Positions 36,613-45,946 are shown, counted from the first letter of the stretch. The stretch is DNA of 64,000 nucleotides from DASYRM01 sp036004405 (GCA_036004405.1 DASYRM010000037.1:62001-126000), one strand, 5' to 3'. The notes: a model not told the origin generated them from the letters alone. A program made the numbers and translations.

Positions 36613-38359
36613 TTACGCAAACAGCTCCCGGTCGCGCTTCCTGATCGGGTCGTCCCAATCCTTCTGCCACCAGGGCTTCTGTGAAGCCTTGGTGGGCGGA
36701 AACTTCAGCTCGAGCACCTTCTTCCCCTTGCCCTTGGCGTCCTGGCGCAGGCTCCGGAGCCGGTAGTGGTCGTAGAGGCGCACGGCCTCGATCATGTACG
36801 TCGTGGCCACCGTGCGGTCCTTGATCAGCAGCAGGTTCTCACCGTTCTTGCCGTCGGCCGGCTCCGAGAAGTTGTAGGAGCCGAAGTACACGCGCCCGTC
36901 CGCCCGGTCGAAATCGATCACCACGAACTTGTGATGCATGCGCGTGCCGAGCCCCGTGCTCGTCAGCCCGGACGGCTCGGTGGCGAACGGCGCGGGCACG
37001 TTCTGCGTCAGCGCCGACGACCGGACGACGCGCCGCTTGTTATCGGGGCTCAGCACGGTGACGCCGAGGTTCTCTTCCTTCACTGCCGCATCGGCGATGC
37101 CCAGCGTATGCACGGTGGTGCTCTTGATCTGCTTGCCCAGGGCGGGACCGATCGGCCCTTTCGTCGTCTGTCCGAGAAACGCCAGGGAGAAGAACACGCA
37201 CGACTTGGCCTGGCCGATGTCCTTGCCCACGGCCTCGAGGAGCCCGTTCGTCTTGCCGTGCGGCGAGAAGCCCACCTTGGCGTCGAGGCTGGGGATCCCG
37301 AGCGGAAAGAACGTGGCCGGCGCGTTCGAGGCACGGAACGCGTCGGCGTCCGCCGCCGTGAAGTAGTCCTCGAACGCGTCGAAGTAGTCGTCCACCGCCT
37401 TCTTGCTGTTCACGACGACGGCGTTGTTCGACTGCACGTAGAAACCGCGCCAGGTGAGGTTCGTCGAGCCGTAGAGCACCTTGTGGATGCCGGGCCCGCG
37501 CACCGCAATCGACTTGTGATGCTGCAGGCTGTCCATGTGCTGGCGCACGATGCCCGCCGTGCCGGCGCTCTTGAGCCGCGCGGCCGACTTGCTTTCGGGC
37601 TCGCCGGGATCACCCTTCGTTTTCGAGTCGTCGAGGATGATCTTCAGCCGCGCCCCGAGCTTCTCGAGCCGCGTGAGGATCTCGGGCAGGTTGAGCTCGA
37701 AGGCGATCACGCGGACCTGCGCCTTCTTGTTCGCGATCGCTTCGTCGAGCAGCTCGCAGATGGCGGAGCGCGCTTCGAATCCCATCCACGTGTGCGCCGC
37801 CGCGGCGTTCTTGTGCGTGGCGGTGAATTCGAGGCCGGCCTTGTCCTTGGTCGGCAACAGCGTCGACACCTTCGCGTCGGGCGCGAAGCGACGGACGAAG
37901 GCCTGCGACGAGACGAAGCCGCGGGTGAAGGCCACGTTGAGCTTGCCGGGCAGCGTTTCGCGCATCAGCGCGATCGACGCCGTCTGCGCCTCGCCGCGCC
38001 CCAGCGTGTGGTGCTCGTCCATGAAGCACGGCGTGACGCGGTAGGTGAACTCCCCCTTCTTCTCCGCGTTGCCGGGGAAGTGCACCCAGCGGAACTTCTG
38101 AATCGGCGCCTTGGTGCTCTCGATCGGGGGATCGGTGAACTTCGTCCGCTGGCCGGGGAAGCCGAGGCTGTTCAGGAGTGGCCAGAACTTGTCGCTGCCG
38201 GGCTCCCGAAACTCGATGGAGAAACCGACGAAGTTCCGGGGGCGGCATTCCGGTCTTCCAGTTCATCGCCAGCAGCGCCATCCCGTCTCCGCGGTGCACT
38301 TTCAGCGTGAAAGGAGCGCTGGCGTTGGTGCCCGTCGCCTGGAATGTGGTTGTCGGCAT
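36613..38359 (-). pseudogene. Phospholipase D-like protein, broken by a +1 frameshift
   Basis: The intact part (about 490 codons from 38085) has two PLD catalytic motifs: HHKSIAVRGPGIHKVLYGS, with YGSTNLTWRG, and MHHKFVVIDFDRADGRVYFG with YGSYNFSEP. Upstream, the natural N-terminus MPTTTFQATGTNASAPFTLK to MNWKTGMPP is in another frame, from ATG 38359. Removing one base from the five-G run at 38238-38242 (C-run on the coding strand) joins them smoothly as KTGMPPRNFVGFSIEFREPG. The gene is therefore broken in this assembly, by mutation or by a homopolymer sequencing error. A truncated product from GTG 38085 could still carry both HKD motifs. PLD-family proteins cleave phosphodiester bonds in lipids or nucleic acids; which applies here is unclear. 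Confidence 0.82.
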
Positions 38360-38409
38360 AGTTGGAAAACGTTGGAGCCGCGTAAAACGCACACCCGCTG
38401 TCGGCTACC

Positions 38410-39666
38410 ATGGCCCGTCCAGCCAGCATGACCCGACCCGACACTCGACAGGCCGAGAAAGACTACCTGACGCGCACCGGATCGTCCGAGTGGGAGCGGA
38501 CCAAGCCATTCTCTCCTCCCCACTCCGACACGCTGGAAGAAAGCGCGCACCTTCTGCACGATTTCTCGGCGGCGATGCTCACGCTCCGCCCGTCGCCAGA
38601 CGACCTGATCCTCGACCTTGGCGCCGGGGCCGGGTGGTGCTCGGACCTTCTGGGCCGGTTGAACCGCAGCTCGGTGGCCGTGGACCTCTCGTTCGACATG
38701 CTCCGTGCCGGCCGCGGACGGCAGGGTGCGCCCGTGCGTGCCGTTGCGGGGGACATGGAGGCGCTGCCGTTCCGCACCGGCACCTTCGACAAGGCGGTGT
38801 GCTTCAGCGCCCTGCACCACGTGCCGGACATGTCACGCGCCGTCGGCGAAATCTCGCGGGTGCTGGCTCCCGACGGCGTCGCGCTCTTCTCCGAACCGGG
38901 CGAGGGGCACGACGAGGCCGCCGTGTCGGCCGCCGCGATGCGTGACTTCGGCGTGCTCGAGCAGGAGGTCATCATCGAGACGTTCATTGGCGACTGCCGG
39001 AAGGCGGGCTTCGAGGACGTCCGCGTGAAACCGCTGGCCTATACCATCCCCGGCTTCGATCTCACGCTGGATCAGTGGCAGTCGTGGATGCGGGTGGCCG
39101 AGTCCACCCGTCCTCGCCGCGCCCTCGCAAAGATGGGGCTCGCGATCATGGAGGCGTTCGGCTTCGGCAAGCGGGGCGCCCTGTTCGAAGACACCTTCAG
39201 CATCTCACTGGTGCGGACGCTGCGGCAGGTCGTACGGCACCACCCGATCATCGTCGCGTCGAAGCGGGCCCGGCCGTCGGGATCGGACCAGGCGGTCTGG
39301 CGCGCCGAGATCGCGCTCGAGCCGTCCGCGCCGGCGGCGAAGCCGGGCGCCACGCTGGCCGTGGTTGCCCGGATCACGAATCGCGGCACGGCGATCTGGA
39401 GTCCATCGAGCCTGTCGGGCGTCGGCCACGTGGCAGTGGGGGTTCAGCTCCTGGACCGCGACGGCCGGCTGCTCGTGCGGGACCATTACCGGCAGCCGCT
39501 GCCGCATGTCGTACGACCGGGCGAGGCGTTCGGCGTGACGCTGGCGTGCCCGGCGCCGTCCGAGCCTGGGGCCTACCAGTTCAAGATTGATCTGGTGGCC
39601 GAAGGCGTGACGTGGTTCGAAGCCGCCGGTTCGACGGCGCCGGCCCTGCCGGTGGAAGTCCTCTAG
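38410..39666 (+). CDS. SAM-dependent methyltransferase with C-terminal Ig-like domain
   Basis: The 418-residue protein has a class I methyltransferase domain: LILDLGAGAGWCSDLLGRL (SAM motif I), VAVDLSFDMLRAG, VAGDMEALPFRTGTFDKAVC and LHHVPDMSRAVGEISRVLAP. From about residue 300 a beta-sandwich follows (ATLAVVARITNRGTAIWSPS, then VQLLDRDGRLLVRDHYRQPL and YQFKIDLVAEGVTWF), like the NBR1-type/Ig-like domain appended to bacterial glycan-modifying methyltransferases and glycosyltransferases. A role in polysaccharide or lipid-linked sugar methylation is inferred. It is divergent from the PLD gene and overlaps the convergent gene at 39663 by 4 bases. Confidence 0.88.
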   Translation: MARPASMTRPDTRQAEKDYLTRTGSSEWERTKPFSPPHSDTLEESAHLLHDFSAAMLTLRPSPDDLILDLGAGAGWCSDLLGRLNRSSVAVDLSFDMLRAGRGRQGAPVRAVAGDMEALPFRTGTFDKAVCFSALHHVPDMSRAVGEISRVLAPDGVALFSEPGEGHDEAAVSAAAMRDFGVLEQEVIIETFIGDCRKAGFEDVRVKPLAYTIPGFDLTLDQWQSWMRVAESTRPRRALAKMGLAIMEAFGFGKRGALFEDTFSISLVRTLRQVVRHHPIIVASKRARPSGSDQAVWRAEIALEPSAPAAKPGATLAVVARITNRGTAIWSPSSLSGVGHVAVGVQLLDRDGRLLVRDHYRQPLPHVVRPGEAFGVTLACPAPSEPGAYQFKIDLVAEGVTWFEAAGSTAPALPVEVL

Positions 39667-41666
39667 GGAGCGAGCTGCCCCATGAACCGGCGGAAGAGAT
39701 TCACGTCGAATCCGAACATGACGTAGAACGCGGGCGTCATCACCTTGCGAGTGGGAGGAACAGTGGTTCCGGCCGGCAGGACGGTGTCGTTCGGCTTCAC
39801 ATCAAGCTGGAGCTGTTCCTGCTCTCCCCAATGGACGCCTAACGAGAGATCGATCCCCAGCGTCGGTTCGAAATTGGGCCCGACGAAGAACTGCTTGGTG
39901 TCCGTGAGGCCTACGCCGAAGAGGACTCCTGGCGTCCAGTCTGTCCGGTTCTGGCCGGCGAGCCTGAACGAATCACGAGGCTTGAAGTAATAGTTCAGAC
40001 CCACCAGGTAGAACGGAGAGGGGCGCTGATCGTCCGTTCCCTTTGCAACGATCACGCTCTCCTTCGAGCCATCCGACTTCGTGCGCTCCTGCGTGGTCAC
40101 GCCAAAAGCCTGTTTCCGCAGATTGCTGAACACAAAACCGCCCACGATGTTCGCGCGATAGTAGCGGTGGATTTCGAAGGTGAACGTGTTTCGCGGCATC
40201 TGCGTCGGATCGGACGACCCCGACGCCTGTGGTTGCGGCGCGCCCGGCAGCACGAGCGCCTGTGCCCCGGCTTTCGGCAGGGCAGATGAATCGAATCGAT
40301 ACGGCTTGAAGGTCTCGGACGGGGTGATACTGCAATGCGCCCGCCCGTTGTGGTTGGTGTCGAGCGGCACGCTGAACGTTTCGGTGACGACGGTCAGGTC
40401 GGGCGTCGTGAAGTACGCATTGTTGATGGTGGCGAACATCGTCGCGAACCGGCCGTTGAGAACCGCCACCTGCCCGCGCATGGCCAGGATGCTCGCTCGC
40501 AGAGTCGCGGCGTCCGCCTGCCGGGCGGTGCGGTTCGCGTCGCTTGCCCCTCCTGTCAGCTTCTCGGCGTTCACAAAGGCGTTCAGGTCTTGAGCCGTCG
40601 CGGCCAGCCGGTCTCGGAATGGGCGGCTGCTCAGGGTCGTTTCGAGCTGCTCGGCAAGAGCGTTGATCTGGTCGTCCTCGAGCACCTTGGCGTACTGAGC
40701 TCGCAGCTGCCGCACGACCTCGGCCTTCTGTATTGCGGTCAGCGGGCCAGGAAACGCCGCGGCGAAAGGTGGTGTCGCCGCCGGCGACGTGAATGTCTTG
40801 AGCGTGGCTTCGACGAGGTTGAGGTTCTGCCTGAGAGTGTTGTATTTGCCTTCCAGCTGCGACAGCTCGTTCTCATAGCCTTCGAGTGCACGGTCGAACG
40901 CGTAGGCGTCGATCGTGGTCCTCAATGTCGCCAGATCGTTGACTCGCGTGTCGATTTCTCGTCGCGCGGTATCGAACGCCACGGGGGTCCACGCCGCCGG
41001 CGTCAGCGTTGTGGTCTGTGTCAGATTGGCGCACGCGGTGAGTGGGAGCACGGAGGGCGCTCCCGAAACCGCGTTGCACGCTGCCGGTGTGGTGACCGCT
41101 GGCGCCACACCAGTTACCTGGGCGACTGACGCCTGGGTCGACGTCAGCTCGTTGGCCAGGCCGGCGCGCGCGAGGTCGAGTTCGTCGCGTTGGCTCATGA
41201 GCGTGATCCTGGGCTGGTTCATCTGCGCCGGATCGATCAACTGCTGTAACAGGGCGACGGGATTGAGAGCGGCGACGGTGATCGTGGACGGCAGACGTCC
41301 TCCATGTGGCACGGGGGTGCCGAGGCTCGCCAGCGAGATCGGTGCGACGTCGGAGAGGCCGCGGGGCTCGAAGATGCCAGTGCCCAGGTCGGTCACCGAA
41401 CAGCTGATCTTGCCGTAGCGCGCGCCGAACCTTCCGTTTCGGACCACGACGTTCCACATCGTCTGCCCCTCGCTGCGAAAGACCGGTGAGAGGCATGTCA
41501 CGGCTGCCGGTGGAGTAGGAGAAGCCAGCATGGTCAAGTCAGCGTGACTGATGGCGCAGGTCCGGTTCAACGACGCGTCGAAATAGAACGCATCTGTCGC
41601 AGGTTGCGCGTTCGCCCACGAGACGCTGGCAAGAAAAGCAATCACGATACGCAGCGAGTTCTTCAT
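39663..41666 (-). CDS. Secreted coiled-coil protein with outer-membrane-like C-terminus
   Basis: The 667-residue product has a signal (RIVIAFLASVSWANAQ). A long alpha-helical middle (EGYENELSQLEGKYNTLRQN, QLRAQYAKVLEDDQINALAE) is followed by a C-terminal 170 residues with alternating hydrophobic strands: FYLVGLNYYFKP, TPGVLFGVGL, IDLSLGVHWG and FYVMFGFDVNLF. This suggests periplasmic coiled coils anchored by a small outer-membrane barrel. The family is unknown to me. It is the last gene of a four-gene operon, starting 1 base after the C25-like peptidase stop with no evident ribosome site. Base composition is lower in GC than in flanking genes. Confidence 0.75.
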   Translation of the reverse strand: MKNSLRIVIAFLASVSWANAQPATDAFYFDASLNRTCAISHADLTMLASPTPPAAVTCLSPVFRSEGQTMWNVVVRNGRFGARYGKISCSVTDLGTGIFEPRGLSDVAPISLASLGTPVPHGGRLPSTITVAALNPVALLQQLIDPAQMNQPRITLMSQRDELDLARAGLANELTSTQASVAQVTGVAPAVTTPAACNAVSGAPSVLPLTACANLTQTTTLTPAAWTPVAFDTARREIDTRVNDLATLRTTIDAYAFDRALEGYENELSQLEGKYNTLRQNLNLVEATLKTFTSPAATPPFAAAFPGPLTAIQKAEVVRQLRAQYAKVLEDDQINALAEQLETTLSSRPFRDRLAATAQDLNAFVNAEKLTGGASDANRTARQADAATLRASILAMRGQVAVLNGRFATMFATINNAYFTTPDLTVVTETFSVPLDTNHNGRAHCSITPSETFKPYRFDSSALPKAGAQALVLPGAPQPQASGSSDPTQMPRNTFTFEIHRYYRANIVGGFVFSNLRKQAFGVTTQERTKSDGSKESVIVAKGTDDQRPSPFYLVGLNYYFKPRDSFRLAGQNRTDWTPGVLFGVGLTDTKQFFVGPNFEPTLGIDLSLGVHWGEQEQLQLDVKPNDTVLPAGTTVPPTRKVMTPAFYVMFGFDVNLFRRFMGQLAP

Positions 41667-41667
41667 A

Positions 41668-42780
41668 TCAGGAGAGGGCCAGGGCTGGGTCGCCCAGCAG
41701 GACGAACTGCAGGAGGATCTTCACCTCGAACGCGCGCAGACCCGCGACGCGATTGGCAAACCGGTGCCTCGCCGCGGTGAGCAGTCCGCCCGCGCGTTCC
41801 GCCTGTGCGGATTCCTGGACCAGGATATGCGTGAATTCATCGACGCCGCGGACGTCGAGCACTGGCTGAAAGATTGAGCCAAACGCCAGGCCGGTGGCGA
41901 CGAAGACCGCTGCCGCCCCCTCGACATGGGCACGCAGAGCAGTGCTGGTTCGCGGCGTGCGTTTGGCGATGTCGCCGCCGTAGCAGGCGCTGCTGATGAC
42001 AACCGTGCCGGCGATCATGGCTCCGACAAAGGAATCAGGTGAGATGACGTCGATGAACCTGTCGCCAGCCGGATCGAACGCCTTCCATGCGGCCTCACCG
42101 CTAAATCCGTGGAGGTTCGCATAAATGAGGCGGCGGTCGAGGTCGGCACGGTTCGTCTCCGTGACGGCAAAGAACGGCGTCAAGCGGAAATCCGACGGAG
42201 GTTCGAGCGAGGCGGCAATGTCGCGGCTCGCTTCTTCCCACTCCTGGTTGATCACCGCGATCGAACCGGCTCGAACCGGACGCTGCTGGTGATTGGTGAT
42301 GACCGCTTCAATCGCCGCGAGGAAGATTGGGAGCGAGCCGCCATCGCACACTCGGCCCACCGCAATCGTCGGAGCCAGCCACTCCTCGAGTTCGTCGCTC
42401 AATGCCCCGAAGACGTTATCGGTCGGAATGACATCGTCTGGGTCGACATGGCGGTCGTCGATGACGTTGGTCACGCGGAACATCGGGAAGAGCTCATCGC
42501 CCCCGAACAGCAGTACCCCGTCGAGTCGGTCGCCGATTCCGACCAATGCTGCGTGTAAGGCTCGAATCACCTGGCGGACGGCCTTGGGCGCGCTCGTGGC
42601 CGCCGGCTGCAGACCGAGTGCCGACATCGAGACGGGATCGTCGATGACGATGACGCGGGCGGCGAGGCCCGCATTGCGGACGGCGCTTTCGTAGCGGACA
42701 AGAAGTGGAGACAGATCATCGAAGGCCCGGTTGCCGAACCGCGAGGTGACAGCGCTCCGATGAACGAGACCAGCGTGCAC
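41668..42780 (-). CDS. Peptidase C25/caspase-like (clan CD) protein
   Basis: The 370-residue protein resembles gingipain-type C25 and CHAT-like peptidases. GVLLFGGDELFPMFRV and DDVIPTDNVFG occur near 90-125, and IAVGRVCDGG follows. The catalytic His224 is in IYANLHGFSGE and Cys266 in VVISSACYGGDI. The terminal FVLLGDPALAL matches the usual LLGDP end of this fold. There is no signal peptide, so it should act in the cytoplasm, unlike classical gingipains. It is encoded between two membrane proteins and a secreted protein, which suggests a signal-activated protease. The true substrate is unknown. Assignment to C25 rather than CHAT is by pattern only. Confidence 0.72.
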   Translation of the reverse strand: MHAGLVHRSAVTSRFGNRAFDDLSPLLVRYESAVRNAGLAARVIVIDDPVSMSALGLQPAATSAPKAVRQVIRALHAALVGIGDRLDGVLLFGGDELFPMFRVTNVIDDRHVDPDDVIPTDNVFGALSDELEEWLAPTIAVGRVCDGGSLPIFLAAIEAVITNHQQRPVRAGSIAVINQEWEEASRDIAASLEPPSDFRLTPFFAVTETNRADLDRRLIYANLHGFSGEAAWKAFDPAGDRFIDVISPDSFVGAMIAGTVVISSACYGGDIAKRTPRTSTALRAHVEGAAAVFVATGLAFGSIFQPVLDVRGVDEFTHILVQESAQAERAGGLLTAARHRFANRVAGLRAFEVKILLQFVLLGDPALALS

Positions 42781-42784
42781 CGAA

Positions 42785-43306
42785 TCACCCCTCGTTCTCG
42801 CCTTGCCCAGGCAGTTTCAGCACCTTCGACTCGAGCGACGTGATGGCGTTGGTGATCGCCGTGGTATTGCCATCCACCCGGTCCGCCAGTTGTTCGACCG
42901 CGCTGAGCACCGGGTCCTTGGGCTTGGGTTCTGGTGTCCCCTTCTCTTTCTCTTTGGCCTTCGCGGCAGCGATCGCCTTCTCTGCTTCCTCCTGCTTCTC
43001 GCGCCTAGCCTTGATCAACTGCACGACCGCCGCCCGGTAGCGGTAGTACTGCCGCATGCTCGCGATCTCCAGGGCAATCGCCAGGGGGCCGGAGCCCAGA
43101 ATCGCCAGTATCAGGTAGGTGTGCTCTTGGGCCGCCTTGTTGGAGAACAGGAAAGCCGTGCCAAGCCCAACCCACAACACTACCGCAGCCAGAGCCAGAG
43201 TGGTCCCGATGCTGGGGTCGCCGCGATAGGACTCGTATCGCTCATCGTCGCCGGCGGCGCCTTTCGCCGTTCCCGGCTTTTGCGGGAGGTTCTCGACGAG
43301 TGCCAT
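42785..43306 (-). CDS. Two-TM membrane protein with charged coiled-coil tail
   Basis: The 173-residue protein has two helices (TTLALAAVVLWVGLGTAFLF and HTYLILAILGSGPLAIALEI) and then a Lys/Glu-rich coiled coil (KARREKQEEAEKAIAAAKAK). It ends in a short heptad-like tail (VDGNTTAITNAITSLESKVL). The start overlaps the stop of the upstream gene (TGATG), and the peptidase gene begins 4 bases after its own stop. It probably positions or activates the peptidase at the membrane. I recognise no family. Confidence 0.75.
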   Translation of the reverse strand: MALVENLPQKPGTAKGAAGDDERYESYRGDPSIGTTLALAAVVLWVGLGTAFLFSNKAAQEHTYLILAILGSGPLAIALEIASMRQYYRYRAAVVQLIKARREKQEEAEKAIAAAKAKEKEKGTPEPKPKDPVLSAVEQLADRVDGNTTAITNAITSLESKVLKLPGQGENEG

Positions 43307-44313
43307 CAGCGGCGCCCGGCAGGATTCGCGTCGCTGTTCGCCGCCGCGGCAGGCTGAACAAAGCGAACGTCGAGATAGTGTCCCCCCGCCAGCAGCAAGA
43401 CGATGAGGGGCACGATGAGGCTCAAGCCAAACTGCGAGGAGTAGGCGTACCGCTCCTGGAGCTCATTGAGGTCGGTTGTCGTGATCCAACCGCGTCCCAG
43501 GGCGTAGTTGGGATTGTCCTCGCTGGTGCGCGTTCTACTGGTGGGCACCCAGTTGCCGGTTCCCTCGTACTTACGGTTCAGGCGAATGATGCGCCAGTCG
43601 TTCAAGAGAAACGGTTGGAGAGCCTTGGCGATGGGGTCGAAGATCCAGCCAAGCACGAGACCGAACCCCAGGATGTATCCCAGGCGATCGATCACGTTGT
43701 TGATGAAACCGGCAAAGGCTTCATCTTGTTCCCCACGGCGAATCCGCTCGACGATCAGCTTGCGCTCCGCGTCGAATTCGGTAATCAGTCCGTCCTGTTC
43801 GGCGTTGCTGTTGGACAACGTCTTGGCTGTGGAACGCAATCCGTCGGCCCGTTCAAGTGCCATGCTTCCGATCACGTAGTACCGATCGGCCAAATCAATC
43901 CCTTTGAGTGTGTAATCGCGCGCGCGCGCGAGCGCCGCTTCATACAGTTTCTGCTCTTCCTTGACGTTGTCCTCAGTCCGAGCCAGCTGTCCTTCGCGGT
44001 CTCGAATCTGTCCGCGCAGTTTCGCGACGCAGACCTCAATGAGCACTTGCCGGTTGTGCAGTTCCCGTAGATCCACGTCACGGAGCTGTCCCTCGGAGCC
44101 GCTGCCGTTGCGCTTTCGTGTGCGCAACGCGTCGCACTCGCGAATCCTGGTGGACTCGATTCCGCCTGGGGGTGTGAGCGGTTCTGCCGGGACCAGCCTG
44201 CCGGCGAAGTAGAAGAGGCTGATCCCCAGAGCCAGCAAGATGCCGGGCACACTGATGGTGGCCGCTTTCTGAATGCTGATCAGGTTCTGAAGCCGAGCCA
44301 GTAGCTGCCCCAT
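43306..44313 (-). CDS. Membrane protein with long periplasmic or cytosolic coiled coil
   Basis: The 335-residue protein has an N-terminal helix (AATISVPGILLALGISLFYF), then a 150-residue helical domain (LRGQIRDREGQLARTEDNVK, YEAALARARDYTLKGIDLAD). A second hydrophobic segment (IDRLGYILGFGLVLGWIFD) and a third near the C-terminus (FGLSLIVPLIVLLLAGGHYL) follow. It is the first gene of the operon. No known domain is visible. A hand count of 43801-43920 inside it gives 66 of 120 G+C, against 82 of 120 at 57001-57120, which hints at acquisition from elsewhere. Confidence 0.75.
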   Translation of the reverse strand: MGQLLARLQNLISIQKAATISVPGILLALGISLFYFAGRLVPAEPLTPPGGIESTRIRECDALRTRKRNGSGSEGQLRDVDLRELHNRQVLIEVCVAKLRGQIRDREGQLARTEDNVKEEQKLYEAALARARDYTLKGIDLADRYYVIGSMALERADGLRSTAKTLSNSNAEQDGLITEFDAERKLIVERIRRGEQDEAFAGFINNVIDRLGYILGFGLVLGWIFDPIAKALQPFLLNDWRIIRLNRKYEGTGNWVPTSRTRTSEDNPNYALGRGWITTTDLNELQERYAYSSQFGLSLIVPLIVLLLAGGHYLDVRFVQPAAAANSDANPAGRR

Positions 44314-44354
44314 CCAACCTCCTCCGTAGAAACGCCAGAGGTCTCCCTTCTGTT

Positions 44355-44380
44355 CGTAGTCGCGTAAGGCGCTTACTACG
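44355..44380. other. Dyad in the leader of the peptidase operon
   Basis: CGTAGT and ACTACG bracket a GCG-rich centre, about 45-65 bases before the first operon start on the minus strand. Further upstream, minus-strand TATAGT (44444-44449) could be a -10 element. Both are weak calls. Confidence 0.3.
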
Positions 44381-44476
44381 ACGTAACGAGAGGAAAGCCC
44401 TGAGAATTCAGTCGGCTGCTGTTGTTCGGTTGGGTTGGGCGGGACTATAGCACGCTACTCACGAGCTTGCTCGAGG

Positions 44477-45691
44477 CTAGAAGCGGACGATCAGCGAGTC
44501 CTCGTCCTTCTGTTCCTGCGGCGCATCCGGAACGTCCGCCAGCTGCACCCGCAGGTTGCCCGGGTTCGTCGCGTTGAGGAGCCCGGTGGACATGGAGATC
44601 ACGCCGGAGCGAATCAGCTTCTCGAGCTCGGCGTCGAAGCACTGCATGCCGTCGAGCTCGCCGTCACGCATGGCGTCCAGCATCGTCCGGCCCTCGTTGT
44701 CGCCCGCCTGCATGTACTCGCGCGTCCGCATCGTGGACTTCAGGATCTCCAGCACCGCCATGCGGCCGCCGTCCTGCTTCGGCACCAGCCGCTGCGAGAT
44801 GAAGTAGCGGAACGAGGCGGCCAGCCGCGACCGCACGGTCAGCTGCTCGCCGGCGTCGAAGGCACCGACGATACGCTCCACCGTCTTGGAGGCGTCGATG
44901 GTGTGGAGCGTGGAGAACACGAGGTGGCCGGTTTCGGCCGCCGTCAGCGCGATGTCGATGGTTTCGCGGTCGCGCATCTCGCCCACCAGGATCACCTTCG
45001 GGGCCTGGCGCAGGGCGCCGCGCAGCGCCGCGGCAAAGGTCGGCGTGTCGGCGTGCAGCTCCCGCTGGTGGACGGTGCCCTTCTTGTGCGGGTGCAGGAA
45101 CTCGATCGGGTCTTCGATCGTGAGGATGTGCTCGGCGCGCGTCTCGTTGATGCGGTCGATGATCGCGGCCAGCGTCGACGACTTGCCGGACCCCGTCTGG
45201 CCGGTGACCAGCACGATGCCGTTCCGGAGCGTGACGACGTTCTCGAGCGAAGCCGGCAGCCCGAGCTCGGCCAGGCTTGGAATGCGCGACGCGATCACGC
45301 GCATCACCACGGCGAAGCTGCCGCGCTGCCGGAACACGTTGACCCGGAACCGGGTCCGTTCGGGGAGCGCGAACGAGAAGTCGCACGCGCCCTGATCCTT
45401 CAGCACGCCCAGCGTGTGGGCGTTGCCGCCGATCAGGTCGCGCGCCACCTGCATCGTGTCGGCGGTACGCATCACCGCGCATCCGGGCACGGCCACCGGC
45501 TGGAGCTCTCCGTGGCGCTCGACCTGCGGCGGACGTCCCGGCGAGAAGATCAGGTCGCTGATGCCGCTGCCCGCATCGAGCATGGCGCCAATCAGTGCCG
45601 ATGTGGCGATGGCGGGCGGCTGGTCGGACGGCGCGCCAAACAACTGGGCTTCGATGGAGAGCTCGGGGGATACGGGGACGGCGGTAGCCAT
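44477..45691 (-). CDS. PilT-like type IV pilus retraction ATPase
   Basis: The 404-residue protein is a secretion ATPase of the PilT/PilU branch. The N-terminal PAS-like part includes SDLIFSPGRPPQVERHGEL. The ATPase has Walker A GQTGSGKSST, the Asp box (TIEDPIEFLHPHKKG), Walker B VILVGEMRDRETI and the His box TGHLVFSTLHTIDASKT. It would power twitching pilus retraction at the inner membrane. Its C-terminus has an extra acidic tail (APQEQKDEDSL). ATG 45691 follows GGAGCGAC. No pilC or pilB neighbour is present. It could be PilU-like. Confidence 0.9.
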   Translation of the reverse strand: MATAVPVSPELSIEAQLFGAPSDQPPAIATSALIGAMLDAGSGISDLIFSPGRPPQVERHGELQPVAVPGCAVMRTADTMQVARDLIGGNAHTLGVLKDQGACDFSFALPERTRFRVNVFRQRGSFAVVMRVIASRIPSLAELGLPASLENVVTLRNGIVLVTGQTGSGKSSTLAAIIDRINETRAEHILTIEDPIEFLHPHKKGTVHQRELHADTPTFAAALRGALRQAPKVILVGEMRDRETIDIALTAAETGHLVFSTLHTIDASKTVERIVGAFDAGEQLTVRSRLAASFRYFISQRLVPKQDGGRMAVLEILKSTMRTREYMQAGDNEGRTMLDAMRDGELDGMQCFDAELEKLIRSGVISMSTGLLNATNPGNLRVQLADVPDAPQEQKDEDSLIVRF

Positions 45692-45728
45692 GTCGCTCCT
45701 CAATCGGCAGCGCTGGCGGCCCACTTGA

Positions 45729-45946
45729 AATCGGCCCCAGGGCGGCGGTCCAGGGGTCACCATTCCCAATTCCGGCTGGCAAGCCGACACGCGCAGCGTC
45801 GGCGCGACGGACACGGCGTTCCTGGACGACTGGGTGAACCAGATCCGTCAGGGGGGACCCCCATCGCGTTCCCGCAATTCGGGGCCAACGCGGGCCGGGG
45901 CACGATGGTGATCGATCTGCGACGGTTCGACTTCGCGGCCCCGTGA
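45729..45946 (+). pseudogene. 3' remnant of an unidentified gene, frameshifted
   Basis: After a stop at 45726 one frame encodes TIPNSGWQADTRSVGATDTA and FLDDWVNQIRQGG. At the six-G run 45851-45856 the sense appears to switch frame to GTPIAFPQFGANAGRGTMVI and DLRRFDFAAP, ending TGA 45944-45946. The smooth joining in protein sense suggests the tail of a decayed gene. It abuts the stop of the sensor kinase on the other strand. The family is unknown to me. Confidence 0.4.

Noticed and set aside
38085..38359. Programmed frameshift in the PLD gene
   Set aside because: A G/C-run alone is weak evidence; no stimulatory structure or conserved slippery site is evident, so mutation or sequencing error is likelier.
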